A stretch of DNA of 64,000 bases from contig NCHQ01000005.1 of assembly GCA_002281855.1 (NCBI GenBank), forward strand, positions 186,001 through 250,000. The letters are read 5' to 3'. Positions 43,612 through 52,852 of the stretch are shown piece by piece. The notes beneath the pieces are model-generated. The model ran no database searches. It had not been told where the DNA came from and worked only from the letters and a program-made list of their open reading frames with translations. A program made the translations under genes and the position numbers. Source of the stretch: Rhodospirillales bacterium 24-66-33 (GTDB lineage: Bacteria > Pseudomonadota > Alphaproteobacteria > Reyranellales > Reyranellaceae). Position 1 is the stretch's first letter. Each line of letters begins with the position of its first letter.

Positions 43612-44358
43612 ATGAAACTGGATTTCACGGGGAAGAGGGCGATCGTTTGCGGTGGCAGCCGGGGCATCGGCAAGGCCATCGCGATGGGCTTCGCGGCCTG
43701 CGGCGGCGACGTCTCGATCTGCGCGCGCGATCCCAAGACGCTCGAGGAGACCCGCGCCGAACTCGCCAAGCACGGCCACAAGACGCACGCCGCCAGTGCC
43801 GACCTCGGCCAGGGCGATGCTGTACGCGGCTATGTGCGTGATGCCATCTCGGCGCTGGGCGGCGTCGATTTCCTGGTGAACAATGCCTCGGCCTTCGGCT
43901 CCTCGGACGACGACAAGGGGTGGACCAGCAATCTCGCCGTCGACATGCTCTCGATCGTGCATGCCACGCAGGAGGCGCTGCCCGAACTGAAGAAGTCGCA
44001 GGGCAACGTGGTCAACATCTCCTCGATCTCCGCCCATCATCCGGCGGCGCGCCAGCCGCCCTACGGGGCCATCAAGGCGGCGGTGATCCACTACACGGTC
44101 ACGCAGGCTGCGATGTACGCTAGGGATCGCATCCGCGTGAACTGCATCGCGCCCGGCTCGATCGAGTTTCCCGGCGGCGTCTGGGACAAGCGCAAGACCG
44201 ACAATCCCGCCCTCTACAATGGCACGCTGGCCTCGATCCCGTTCGGCCGCATGGGGCATGCCGAGGAGGTGGCTAACGTGGCGCTGTTCCTCGCCTCGCC
44301 GTTCGCCTCCTGGGTGACCGGCCAGACCATCGCCGTGGCTGGCGGACAGGGATTGTAA
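43612..44358 (+). CDS. Short-chain dehydrogenase/reductase (classical SDR)
   Basis: A 248-residue NAD(P)-dependent enzyme. GGSRGIGKAIAMGFAACGG is the cofactor loop (G-x3-G-x-G), NNASAFG the NNAG-type motif, NISSISAHHPAARQPPYGAIKAAV carries Ser and the YxxxK pair (YGAIK), and the tail LASPFASWVTGQTIAVAGGQGL is the standard C-terminus. CAGGAG before ATG 43612. It is divergent from receptor 3 and followed by the hydroxyacid dehydrogenase, 5 bp apart, in one operon. Substrate unknown, probably a ketone or alcohol from the same pathway. Confidence 0.94.
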   Translation: MKLDFTGKRAIVCGGSRGIGKAIAMGFAACGGDVSICARDPKTLEETRAELAKHGHKTHAASADLGQGDAVRGYVRDAISALGGVDFLVNNASAFGSSDDDKGWTSNLAVDMLSIVHATQEALPELKKSQGNVVNISSISAHHPAARQPPYGAIKAAVIHYTVTQAAMYARDRIRVNCIAPGSIEFPGGVWDKRKTDNPALYNGTLASIPFGRMGHAEEVANVALFLASPFASWVTGQTIAVAGGQGL

Positions 44359-44363
44359 CGCCC

Positions 44364-45329
44364 ATGTCCCCGACGAACCGCGCCCACGTCCTGCTCTGGA
44401 CGGATGCCCCGAAAGCCTATCTCGACGCGATCCAGGCGGCGGGCCTCGCCGACCGGGTTGCGGTCGACACCTTGCCGCGCAAGGAAAAGCCATCGGCCGA
44501 GCAGCTCGCCCGGACCGAAGCGATGATGGCGGGGGCGGTGCCGGCAGGAATGCTCCCCGCGATGCCCCGGCTGCGCTGGGCGCAGGCGATGAGCGCCGGC
44601 GTCGACAATTGGCTGGCGCTGCCCGATCTGCCACCGGGCCTCACACTCACCTGCGCGCGCGGCACACACACCGAGTCGATGCCGGAGAACATCATCGGTG
44701 CGCTATTCCATGTCGCGAAGCCCTATGCGCAGGCCGCCGAAAACCAGAAGCAGAGCCGCTGGGTCCACACGGTGGCCCAGCCGCTGACGGGCAAGACGCT
44801 CGGCATCCTGGGTCTGGGCGTCATCGGGCAGGAAGTAGCGCGCATCGCCGTCGCGCTCGGCATGCACGTGATCGGCACCAAGCGCCGCCCGACGCGCGTG
44901 CCGAACGTCGCCGAGGTGCTGCCGCCGGAAGCGACCGACGAGGTGCTGTCGCAGTCCGACTTCGTCCTGCTGTTGCTGCCGGCGACGCCGGAGACCGAGA
45001 ACTTCATCGATGCGAAGCGTCTGGCGAAGATGAAGCCATCGGCGTGGTTGCTGAATTTCGGCCGCGGTCAGATCGTCAACGACGCCGACCTCATGGCAGC
45101 GACGAAGGAGAAGAGGATCGCCGGGGCGCTGCTCGACGTGTTCCGGCAGGAGCCTCTCCCCACCGATCACCCGTTCTGGACGGCCGAGGGAATTGTCGTG
45201 CTGCCGCATATCGGCGGACCGCACCCGCAGCGCGACCGCTTCGTGGCGCGTCTGTTCGTCGACAACCTGAAGCGTTTCGTGGAAGGCGAGCCGTTGAAGG
45301 AAGTCGTGGATCGAACCGCCGGCTATTGA
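44364..45329 (+). CDS. D-2-hydroxyacid dehydrogenase
   Basis: A 321-residue NAD(P)-dependent enzyme. The cofactor loop is LGILGLGVIGQEVARIAVALG (GxGxxG at about 155). The catalytic Arg is in LLNFGRGQIVND, the Glu in VFRQEPLPTDHPFW, and the His in VVLPHIGGPHPQRD, all in order. LARTEAMMAGAVPAGMLPAMPRLRWAQAMSAGVD is the first half of the split catalytic domain. It reduces 2-keto acids or oxidises D-hydroxyacids; the specific one is not visible. It forms an operon with the SDR. Confidence 0.93.
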   Translation: MSPTNRAHVLLWTDAPKAYLDAIQAAGLADRVAVDTLPRKEKPSAEQLARTEAMMAGAVPAGMLPAMPRLRWAQAMSAGVDNWLALPDLPPGLTLTCARGTHTESMPENIIGALFHVAKPYAQAAENQKQSRWVHTVAQPLTGKTLGILGLGVIGQEVARIAVALGMHVIGTKRRPTRVPNVAEVLPPEATDEVLSQSDFVLLLLPATPETENFIDAKRLAKMKPSAWLLNFGRGQIVNDADLMAATKEKRIAGALLDVFRQEPLPTDHPFWTAEGIVVLPHIGGPHPQRDRFVARLFVDNLKRFVEGEPLKEVVDRTAGY

Positions 45330-45396
45330 GCCGGCGCCTCTATTCGATCCCGCGCCACGATCGATGGGCTTGATCAGCACGGAGCGTGAACAAATT

Positions 45397-45424
45397 GACG
45401 GCCCGCCGATGTGAGCGGGCCGTC
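45397..45424 (+). terminator. Terminator-like hairpin after the hydroxyacid dehydrogenase
   Basis: GACGGCCCGC (45397-45406) and GCGGGCCGTC (45415-45424) form a perfect 10-bp stem with an 8-nt loop. Only a weak T-rich stretch follows. It lies 67 bp after the stop codon. Confidence 0.55.
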
Positions 45425-45456
45425 GTTACCGTCTGCTTCCAGGGGCCGATTCGGGA

Positions 45457-45512
45457 GGGTGCGACTCCGGCTTCGTTTATTTCGAATATTTCGTTCGTTT
45501 CGTTTATTCGCC
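45457..45512 (-). repeat. Dispersed (AAACGA)n-type repeat with conserved flank, copy 2
   Basis: Read on the minus strand this is GGCGAATAAACGAAACGAACG, an AATATTCGAAATAAACG part, then GAAGCCGGAGTCGCACCC. It matches copy 1 (6183-6247, plus strand) in both flanks, with a different number of repeat units. It sits in the 209-bp gap before the Gly-rich gene. Confidence 0.8.
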
Positions 45513-45538
45513 GGGCTTCGCGCTCTTTCGGCGGCCTG

Positions 45539-45955
45539 TTAACGCGTTGTGCCCGAGGCTCCGCCGGAAGCGCCGCCCGAGCCGGACGGAGCGGGCGCCG
45601 TGCCCTGATTTACAGAGCCGCCGCCGGTCGAGCCGGCGCCGACGCCCATCGAGCTGGTGCTGCCGCCGGGTGCAGGAGCTGTGCCGCTCCCGGTGGCGCC
45701 AACACCTGCGCCGGTCGAGCCGCCGCCCGGTGTGGTCGTCGTCGCGCCGCCGGTGGTGCCCGTGCCGGTCGTGCCACTCGGACCCGTCGTAGAGGCGCCA
45801 CCGCCGACCGAGGCACCGCCGCTGGATGCGCCGCCGCCGCCGCCGGCACTACCGCCCGCGCTGCCTCCTGAGCTACCGCCACCGCTCTGCGCCATAGCTG
45901 AGCCGCCAATGAGGAGCGCCGCTGCGGTAAGGGCGATCAATTTGTTGGTGTCCAT
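45539..45955 (-). CDS. Small exported Gly/Ser/Thr-rich protein
   Basis: A 138-residue protein with a Sec signal (MDTNKLIALTAAALLIGGSAMAQ). The mature protein is almost wholly low complexity: SGGGSSGGSAGGSAGGGGGASSGG, then GTTGTGTTGGATTTTPGGGST and similar blocks. No domain is recognisable. The composition fits a cell-surface or envelope filler. The frame is supported by the good signal peptide and by GGAGGAA before the ATG. Function unknown. Confidence 0.7.
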   Translation of the reverse strand: MDTNKLIALTAAALLIGGSAMAQSGGGSSGGSAGGSAGGGGGASSGGASVGGGASTTGPSGTTGTGTTGGATTTTPGGGSTGAGVGATGSGTAPAPGGSTSSMGVGAGSTGGGSVNQGTAPAPSGSGGASGGASGTTR

Positions 45956-46021
45956 GAGTTCCTCCTGTTGCGTTGTTTGCTGCAGGAGAAACAGCCTCTC
46001 ACGGCGATCGTTGCGCCGATC

Positions 46022-48802
46022 TCAACTAACCAGAAACCGCCTCGTTTCGGCCACCGCATCGGCAAGCCCGACGCGCTCGACGCCGACACCCGGCGGAAAG
46101 GCACTCAGGAGTCGGGTGGGCAGGCGTGAATCGAGCATCACGAAGACACCGCGATCGTCGGCGCGCCGGATCAGGCGACCATAGGCCTGCTTGAGTCGCA
46201 GCCGCGCCAGCATGTCGTCGTAGCCGTTGGCGCCGGCGCCGGCCGCCTTCCAATGGGCCTTGCGCGCGCGGTGCAGGATGTCGGGCCGCGGCCACGGTAC
46301 GCGGTCGAACACGATGAGGCGGAGCGATCGCCCCGGCACGTCCACGCCGTCACGCACGGCGTCGGTGCCCAGCAGGCAGGAATGTTCCTCGGCGCGGAAG
46401 ATATCGACCAGCGTGGCGGCATCCATGCCGCCGACATGCTGGGCGTAGAGCGGCAAGCCCGCTTCCTCCAGCACCGGCGCGATGCGTTGGTGCACGGCGC
46501 GAAGGCGACCGATCGCCGTGAAGAGGCCCAGGGCGCCGCCCCCCGCGGCCAGAAAGAGTTCGCGATAGGCGGCCGCCACCTGCTCGGCATCGTCGCGCTT
46601 CACGTCCTTGACGATCAGCACCTTGGTTGCGTTCGCATAGTTGAACGGTGACGCCATCGCCGCGCGCGTGGCAGGCGCTGCAAGGTGACGCGTGCCGGTG
46701 CGTGCTTCGGCGACCATCCAGTCGGCCTGTGTCGCGACGTCCTCGTCGTTGGCCGCCTGCGGCACCCCGAGCGAATCGCGCAGGGTGGCCGAGGTGATCA
46801 CCGCGCCATGCGCGGGCCGGATCACCGCGTTCACGAACGGCTCGGCCGGATCGAGATAGTGGCGGTACATGCCGACGTCGTATTCGCGGCCCTGCACCCG
46901 TTCGACGGCGAACCAGTCGACGAAGGCGGGGTCGGGATCGTTGTGCAGGCCGCGCAACATGGCGCGCCAGGATTCGAGCGTGAGCTCGCAGCGGTTGGCG
47001 AGCGAACGCGTCACGCCCTCGATGCGCGCGCGCTGCCCGGAGTCGAGCTTGTCGGCCTCGCCTTCGAGCTTGGCCCGCAGCGTCTGGCGCAGGCGGCGCA
47101 CCGGCTGCAGCATCTTCTCCAGCGCGTCGGCCAGTTGGTCGGCGGCCTCGATCAGGCCGGGATTGAGCGGTCGCACGTCGCATTCCTGGCCGAAGCCCTG
47201 GTCGTCGCCAGCCGACCGCGCCCGCACCTGCTGGCGCACCAGGGCGAGGAATTCCTCGGCCGGACCGAGCACGGTGCCGTCGGCCAACCGCGTCTGCCAG
47301 TTGGGAGAGGGCAGTTGCTGAGCGAGATCGAGCAGGCGACGCAATGCGCTCTGCGCCTCGACATCCTCGCCCAGGAGATCGCTGAGGCGGCGCTCGAGCC
47401 CACGGGCGCGGCTGCCGCGACGTCCCTCGGCACCCAAAAGCCAGCGGCGCAGATCCGACGTCTCGACGCCGCTCAGATGCGCACCGAACGCGCCGTCGGC
47501 GGCCTCGAACAGGTGATGGCCCTCGTCGAACACGTAGCGCAGCGGTCGCGTGGCGTCGTCGAGGCCGCCCATCGCGGCCTGGATCATCACCAGCGCATGG
47601 TTGGCGATGACGATGTCGGCCTGGCGTGCGCGGCGGATCGTGCGCTCGACGTAGCATTTCCGGTAATGCTCGCACGCCGAGTAGATGCACTCGCCGCGCC
47701 GGTCGGCCAGCCGCTGCACGCGGCTGCGGCCCACCAGGTCGAGCAGCCATGCCGGCAGGTCGCCGCCGATCATGTCGCCGTCGCGGCTGGCCAGCGCCCA
47801 GCGCGCCATCAGGCCGAGACCGACCGCATTCTCCGGCACCAGGCCGGTGCGCATCGCCGCCTCCTGGAAGTTCAGCAGGCAGAGATAGTTCTCGCGACCC
47901 TTGCGGATGACGACGCGCCGGCGCTTTTCTGCCGAGTCGCGATGGAGGCGGTCGAGTTCGGTGTCGATCTGGCGCTGCAGGTTGCGCGTGTAGGTCGAGA
48001 TCCAGACCGGCGCGCCGTTCTTCTCCGCCCACAGGCTGGCGGGCGCGACATAGCCCAGGGTCTTGCCGACGCCGGTGCCGGCCTCGACCAGTACGACATG
48101 CGGTTTGCCTTCCTCCTCGCGTGGCGCAAAGGCCGCGCTGGCGGCCGAGGCATAGTCGCTCTGGGTCGGCCGGGCCTCTGCCATGTTCGAGCCGGCTGAA
48201 ACCATATGAGCCAGTCGCAATCTCGCTTCGCGCGCTTCGACCGGCTGGCTGCCGGGCGGCGGCGCGGGCGGCGGCTCTTCCCACACGGGCAGGGTCTTCC
48301 AGATGTCGAGGCCTGCGCCCGGGCGGGATTTCTTGCTCTCGTTGTCGAGGCCGAGTGCGTCCAGCACCGCATCGCCCCAGCTCCATCGTCCGCGGGCCAT
48401 GGCGAGCGCCGTTTCCTTCATTTCGGACGAAGCCAGCGCCGCCATGTCGTCGAGCTCGTCGAGCAGGGCGCGCGCGAGCGCGGGCAGGGCCGCCACTTCC
48501 TGCTCGGGCGTCGTGGGGACCTCGAGGCCGAGCGTTTCGCACAGGCCGCGCACCGTCGGCAGGCAGAAGCGCGCCGGTCGCACGAAGGCGAAGAGTTCGA
48601 GCAGGTCGTATGCCGCAAGGTCCTCGAGTCCGAGGCGCGCCGCCACCGCAGGTGCATGGCAGAGCAGCGGCACGGTGCCGGCCGCCCGCCGCCCCGCATC
48701 GGCGCCGGTCAGACGCTCGAGCGCTCCGTCAGGCGCGCGCCAGAGGGCGCCGCGGGCGGTCGCGACCAGGGCCGGCCAGGAGGAGGTCGCGGGGATCGTC
48801 AC
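46022..48802 (-). CDS. DinG-like ATP-dependent DNA helicase (Fe-S, XPD superfamily)
   Basis: A helicase of about 926 residues from the GTG at 48802 (an earlier in-frame GTG at 48865 is only 5 bp from the divergent gene and is less likely). Walker A is VLVEAGTGVGKTLGYVAP (about 245), the DEAH box is YVFDEGHHLFEA, and the last motif reads KQAYGRLIRRADDRGVFVMLDSR (motif VI). The Fe-S cysteines are ENYLCLLN and RRGECIYSACEHYRKCYVE. The first 200 or so residues, including LCHAPAVAARLG and DLLELFAFVRP, resemble a degenerate DnaQ-type domain found in alphaproteobacterial homologues. 5'-3' helicase for D-loops and R-loops by family. Confidence 0.92.
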   Translation of the reverse strand: MTIPATSSWPALVATARGALWRAPDGALERLTGADAGRRAAGTVPLLCHAPAVAARLGLEDLAAYDLLELFAFVRPARFCLPTVRGLCETLGLEVPTTPEQEVAALPALARALLDELDDMAALASSEMKETALAMARGRWSWGDAVLDALGLDNESKKSRPGAGLDIWKTLPVWEEPPPAPPPGSQPVEAREARLRLAHMVSAGSNMAEARPTQSDYASAASAAFAPREEEGKPHVVLVEAGTGVGKTLGYVAPASLWAEKNGAPVWISTYTRNLQRQIDTELDRLHRDSAEKRRRVVIRKGRENYLCLLNFQEAAMRTGLVPENAVGLGLMARWALASRDGDMIGGDLPAWLLDLVGRSRVQRLADRRGECIYSACEHYRKCYVERTIRRARQADIVIANHALVMIQAAMGGLDDATRPLRYVFDEGHHLFEAADGAFGAHLSGVETSDLRRWLLGAEGRRGSRARGLERRLSDLLGEDVEAQSALRRLLDLAQQLPSPNWQTRLADGTVLGPAEEFLALVRQQVRARSAGDDQGFGQECDVRPLNPGLIEAADQLADALEKMLQPVRRLRQTLRAKLEGEADKLDSGQRARIEGVTRSLANRCELTLESWRAMLRGLHNDPDPAFVDWFAVERVQGREYDVGMYRHYLDPAEPFVNAVIRPAHGAVITSATLRDSLGVPQAANDEDVATQADWMVAEARTGTRHLAAPATRAAMASPFNYANATKVLIVKDVKRDDAEQVAAAYRELFLAAGGGALGLFTAIGRLRAVHQRIAPVLEEAGLPLYAQHVGGMDAATLVDIFRAEEHSCLLGTDAVRDGVDVPGRSLRLIVFDRVPWPRPDILHRARKAHWKAAGAGANGYDDMLARLRLKQAYGRLIRRADDRGVFVMLDSRLPTRLLSAFPPGVGVERVGLADAVAETRRFLVS

Positions 48803-48870
48803 CGGGCGGTGAATAGCACAGAGCAAATGCCCGGTGCAGCGACTGTCGGTTGCGCCTAGACTCACGTGTC

Positions 48871-50022
48871 ATGAAACCGCCACCCGTCATCAAGAAGACC
48901 ACCGCCGTCTTCCACCAGTCCGGCGCCCTCCCGGTGGGCAAGGGCAAGATCACCGGCATCATCGCGCTCACTCTGGGTGGGCTCGCGGTGCTCGCCGTGC
49001 TGGCGTTCCATTTCCCCGAGTATTTGACCACGCCGGACCTGCGCAAGAAGTACGACGTGGGCCTGCTCAGGCAGGTTCTGTTGGTCGGCATGGTGATTGC
49101 GGGCGGCATGGCGATCGCCAACCTGGTCCAGCGCCGCAATCGCTGGCTGAACGGCACGGCGCTGGCCCTGATCGCGCTCGCCGCCGCGATGGGCGGCCAC
49201 CGTGTCCCCGTATCCGACTTCCCCGACAACACGCCCTATGTCGGCCTCGACTGGTTCATCCTCGACCTGCTGGGTTCGAGCATGATCTTCATCCTGATCG
49301 AGAAGATGGCGCCGCTGCATCGCGACCAGCCAGTCTTCCGCCCCGGATGGCAGACCGACTTCACGCATTTCATCGTCAACCACCTGCTGGTCGGCCTGGC
49401 GCTGCTGATCGTGAACTTCGCGATCCATCGCCTGTTCGGCTGGCTGGTCTGGGATCCTTTGCAGAAATGGGTCGGCGGCCTGCCGTTCTTCGCCGCGCTC
49501 TTCCTCGTCCTGCTGGTCGCCGACCTCGTGCAGTACTGGACGCACCGCGCCTATCACGAGATCCCGTTCCTGTGGCGCTTCCACGCCGTGCATCACAGCG
49601 CCGAGCACATGGATTGGATGGCAGGGTCGCGGCTTCACCTGTTCGAGTTGCTGACGACGCGCGTATCGATCCTGGGCGTGCTCTACGTGCTGGGGTTCAG
49701 CCAGGCCGTCACCGACGTCTATATCGTGATCGTGGGTTTCCAGGCTGTGTTCAACCACGCCAACGTCCGGCTGCCGGCGATCTTCGGCAAGGCGCCGCTG
49801 AAGTGGCTGATCGTGACGCCCGACTTCCATCACTGGCATCACAGTTCCGAACGCGAGGCGATCGATCGCAATTATGCCGCCCACTTCGCCTTCATCGACT
49901 ACGTCTTCGGCACGGCGGTGAAATCCGATCGGCGCTTCCCCGGCAAATACGGCGTCCTGGGCGACTACATGCCGACCGGCTTCGTGCGCCAGCAGCTCTT
50001 CCCCTTCACATGGAAGGGCTGA
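48871..50022 (+). CDS. Sterol desaturase / fatty acid hydroxylase-family protein 1
   Basis: A 383-residue membrane di-iron protein. The eight-His pattern is seen as WTHRAYHEIP (HxxxH), LWRFHAVHHSAEHMDW (HxxHH), and FHHWHHSSEREAIDRNY (HxxHH). The N-terminal 270 residues hold about five or six hydrophobic segments (IIALTLGGLAVLAVLAFHF, VLLVGMVIAGGMAIANLV and others). The family adds hydroxyls or double bonds to sterol- or fatty-acid-like lipids with O2. The start ATG 48871 is divergent from the helicase. It is a second, different member from the one at 55807; the substrate of either is open. Confidence 0.93.
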   Translation: MKPPPVIKKTTAVFHQSGALPVGKGKITGIIALTLGGLAVLAVLAFHFPEYLTTPDLRKKYDVGLLRQVLLVGMVIAGGMAIANLVQRRNRWLNGTALALIALAAAMGGHRVPVSDFPDNTPYVGLDWFILDLLGSSMIFILIEKMAPLHRDQPVFRPGWQTDFTHFIVNHLLVGLALLIVNFAIHRLFGWLVWDPLQKWVGGLPFFAALFLVLLVADLVQYWTHRAYHEIPFLWRFHAVHHSAEHMDWMAGSRLHLFELLTTRVSILGVLYVLGFSQAVTDVYIVIVGFQAVFNHANVRLPAIFGKAPLKWLIVTPDFHHWHHSSEREAIDRNYAAHFAFIDYVFGTAVKSDRRFPGKYGVLGDYMPTGFVRQQLFPFTWKG

Positions 50023-51169
50023 GGGCGCGGCGCCTGGCGTCGGCCATCAGCGACAGGACGGCGGCCAGCACGAGCGCGCCGACGGCGGCCAGCAGCGGCA
50101 TCGCGAGACTCCCCGTAGCGTCGTAGACGTAGCCCGCGAAGGCCGGTCCCAGGATTTGGCCGATGCTGAACGAGACCGTCATCAGGGCGATGCGTCCGCG
50201 CGGATCGCTGCCGCTCGAACGTGTGGCGACGAGGCCGAGTGCCGTCAGGCTTACGAAGGTGCCGCCCACGAACACCGCCGAGATCACGATGCTGGCCGGA
50301 TGCAGCCACAGCGCACTGGCCGCGACGCCCATCGCCTCGACGATACAGGCCGCGGCGTAGATGCGAAGGACGCCCCAGCGCCGGCCAAGTGCCGTCCACA
50401 GCGCCACCGAGGGGACGGCGCAGAGGCCGAACAGTAGCCAGATGTAGGGTTCGAGGGGGGCGATCGACGAAGTCCCGCGCACCATGTCGACGATGAAGGT
50501 TGCGGTGATGACGTAGCCGAAGCCGAACAGGCCGTAGGCGAGAAGAAGGGCCACGAAGTCTGCGGACAGGCGCATGCCGGCCGGACGTTTCGCCGTTCGC
50601 GCCGCCGTCTCGTCGGGCGGCACCAGCCAGGCGACGGCGAAGCCTGCTGCGACGGCAAACACCGCGCTCGCATACCACAGCATGCTCCAGGCAGCGCCCA
50701 GCTGGAGCAGTACGGCAACGATGATTGCCGAGACGGAGATGCCGACGCCGACGCCCGCGAAATGCACGGCGGAGAGCGCCCCCTGTCCTGAGGCGCTCAG
50801 ACGGTCGATCACGAGCGCAGAACTGAAGATCAGCGCGAAGGCGCTCGCCCCGCCCGCGACGATGCGCAGGCCGATGAAGACCGGCATCGCGGTCGCAAGG
50901 CCCATGCCCAGCAGGCAGATCGTCGTGACCGCGAGGGAAGCCAACAACCAGAAGCGGCGCGAGCCCGGCAGGCGCACGGCCGCCAGCAGCGCGCCCGCGA
51001 GATAGCCCAGGAAGTTCGCCGAGGCGATCAGCCCGGCCTGCGACTTGCTGAGGGACAGGGCCTCGATCATGGCCGGCAGGATCGGCGTGTAGACGAAGCG
51101 GCCGACGCCGATGCCGGCCGCCATCGCCAGCAGCCCGCCGATCGAGAGCGAGAGTGCGCGTTTATTCAT
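50006..51169 (-). CDS. MFS transporter of the YbfB/YjiJ type
   Basis: A 387-residue carrier with about 12 hydrophobic segments from ATG 51169. The start MNKRALSLSIGGLLAMAAGIGVGRFVYTPILPAMIEALSLSKSQAGLIASANFLGYLAGAL is the hallmark of the YbfB/YjiJ group (GRFxYTPxLP). GFGYVITATFIVDMVRG is the second conserved region of the same group. Its substrate is unknown. The 3' end overlaps the desaturase by 17 bp, convergent, and its start is divergent from lysK (70 bp). Confidence 0.9.
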   Translation of the reverse strand: MNKRALSLSIGGLLAMAAGIGVGRFVYTPILPAMIEALSLSKSQAGLIASANFLGYLAGALLAAVRLPGSRRFWLLASLAVTTICLLGMGLATAMPVFIGLRIVAGGASAFALIFSSALVIDRLSASGQGALSAVHFAGVGVGISVSAIIVAVLLQLGAAWSMLWYASAVFAVAAGFAVAWLVPPDETAARTAKRPAGMRLSADFVALLLAYGLFGFGYVITATFIVDMVRGTSSIAPLEPYIWLLFGLCAVPSVALWTALGRRWGVLRIYAAACIVEAMGVAASALWLHPASIVISAVFVGGTFVSLTALGLVATRSSGSDPRGRIALMTVSFSIGQILGPAFAGYVYDATGSLAMPLLAAVGALVLAAVLSLMADARRRALSPSM

Positions 51170-51239
51170 TGCAGACGCGGCACTTTGGGCCGCTGCTGCA
51201 ATTGACGCAAATGCCCCCCGCACCTAGTTTGACCGATCC

Positions 51240-52841
51240 ATGTCCCAGATTGATCGCACCCTTGCCGAGGCCGCGCGCGCGTGGCCGTTTGAAGAAGCCC
51301 GCAAGCTCGTCGCCCGCACCGGCGGCAAAGCGCCGGCGAAAGGCTATGTACTGTTCGAAACCGGCTACGGCCCGTCGGGCCTGCCGCATATCGGCACCTT
51401 CGGCGAGGTCGTCCGTACGACGATGGTGCGCCAGGCCTTCCGTCGCCTGTCCGACGTGCCGGCGCGCCTGTTCTGCTTCTCCGACGACATGGACGGCCTG
51501 CGCAAGGTGCCGGACAATGTCCCCAACAAGGAGATGCTGGCGGCCCATCTCGGCAAGCCGCTGACTTCGGTGCCCGATCCCTTCAGCAACGAGCATCCGA
51601 GTTTTGGCGCGGCAAATAACGCCCGCCTGCGCGCCTTCCTCGATTCGTTCGGCTTCGAGTACGAGTTCCAGTCGGCGACCGAGTGGTACAAGTCGGGCCG
51701 CTTCGACGCGATGCTGCTCGCCATGCTGCGTCACTACGACGAGGTGCAGGCGGTCATGCTGCCGACGCTGGGCGAGGAACGCCGGGCGACCTACTCGATT
51801 TTCCTGCCGATCTCGCCCAAGACCGGCCGCGTGCTGCAGGCGCCGGTGATCAAGACCGACGCCGATGCCGGCACCATCGTCTATCGCGACGAGGATGGCT
51901 CGATGGTCGAGACGCCGGTCACCGGCGGCAACGTCAAGCTGCAGTGGAAGGCCGACTGGGCCGGCCGCTGGTTCGCGCTCGACGTCGATTACGAGATGTA
52001 TGGCAAGGATCTCATCCCCTCGGCCGAGCTCTCCGCCAAGATCGTGCGCATCCTGGGCGGCAAGCCGCCGGAGGGCTTCAACTACGAGCTCTTCCTCGAC
52101 GAGGAAGGCAAGAAGATCTCCAAGTCCAAAGGCAACGGCCTCTCGGTCGAGGAATGGCTGCGCTATGCCTCGCCCGAATCGCTGGCGCTCTACATGCACC
52201 AGCAGCCGCGGCGCGCGAAGCGGCTCCATTTCGACGTGATCCCGCGCGCCATCGACGACTATCTCGCGCTGGTCGAGAAGCTGCCGAAGGAAGAGCCCGC
52301 CCGCGCGCTGGAGAACCCGGCCTGGCATATCCATGACGGCGCCGCGCCCGCCAACTCCGCGGCCGGCGTCACCTTCGGCATGCTGCTCAATCTCGCGGGT
52401 GTCGCCAATACCGAGGACAAGGACGTTCTCTGGCAGTATCTGCGCCGCTACGTGCCGGGCGCGACGCCGGAGACCGCTCCTTATCTCGACCGGCTGCTCG
52501 CCGGCGCGGTCGCCTACTACCAGGACTTCGTGAAGTCCTCGAAGAAGTTCCGGCTGCCCACCGACAAGGAGCGCGCGGCGCTGCAGGACCTACTCGAGAC
52601 GCTGCGCAGGATGCCCGAGGATGCGACGGCGGAACTCATCCAGGACGAGGTCTACGAGGCCGGCAAGCGCCACTTCGCCAAAGAAGAGCTGCGGCAGTGG
52701 TTCAAGACCCTCTACGAGGTGCTGCTCGGCAGCGAGCAGGGGCCGCGCATGGGCGCCTTCATCAAGCTCTATGGCCGCGACAATGTCGTGACGCTGATCG
52801 AACGCGCGCTGGCCGGCGAGGATCTCGGCAAGGCAGCGTAG
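51240..52841 (+). CDS. lysK: Class I lysyl-tRNA synthetase
   Basis: A 533-residue enzyme that charges tRNA-Lys. The class I fold is shown by the HIGH-type motif [14 protein letters not shown] (about residue 46) and the KMSKS-type [18 protein letters not shown] (about residue 295). This LysRS type, common in archaea and alphaproteobacteria and unlike the class II LysS of E. coli, is a lineage marker. The start ATG follows a short gap from the divergent MFS gene. The AllA-like gene follows 11 bp downstream on the same strand, with GGGAGCAG before it, so they may be co-transcribed. Confidence 0.97.
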   Translation: MSQIDRTLAEAARAWPFEEARKLVARTGGKAPAKGYVLFETGYGPSGLPHIGTFGEVVRTTMVRQAFRRLSDVPARLFCFSDDMDGLRKVPDNVPNKEMLAAHLGKPLTSVPDPFSNEHPSFGAANNARLRAFLDSFGFEYEFQSATEWYKSGRFDAMLLAMLRHYDEVQAVMLPTLGEERRATYSIFLPISPKTGRVLQAPVIKTDADAGTIVYRDEDGSMVETPVTGGNVKLQWKADWAGRWFALDVDYEMYGKDLIPSAELSAKIVRILGGKPPEGFNYELFLDEEGKKISKSKGNGLSVEEWLRYASPESLALYMHQQPRRAKRLHFDVIPRAIDDYLALVEKLPKEEPARALENPAWHIHDGAAPANSAAGVTFGMLLNLAGVANTEDKDVLWQYLRRYVPGATPETAPYLDRLLAGAVAYYQDFVKSSKKFRLPTDKERAALQDLLETLRRMPEDATAELIQDEVYEAGKRHFAKEELRQWFKTLYEVLLGSEQGPRMGAFIKLYGRDNVVTLIERALAGEDLGKAA

Positions 52842-52852
52842 GGAGCAGCGAC

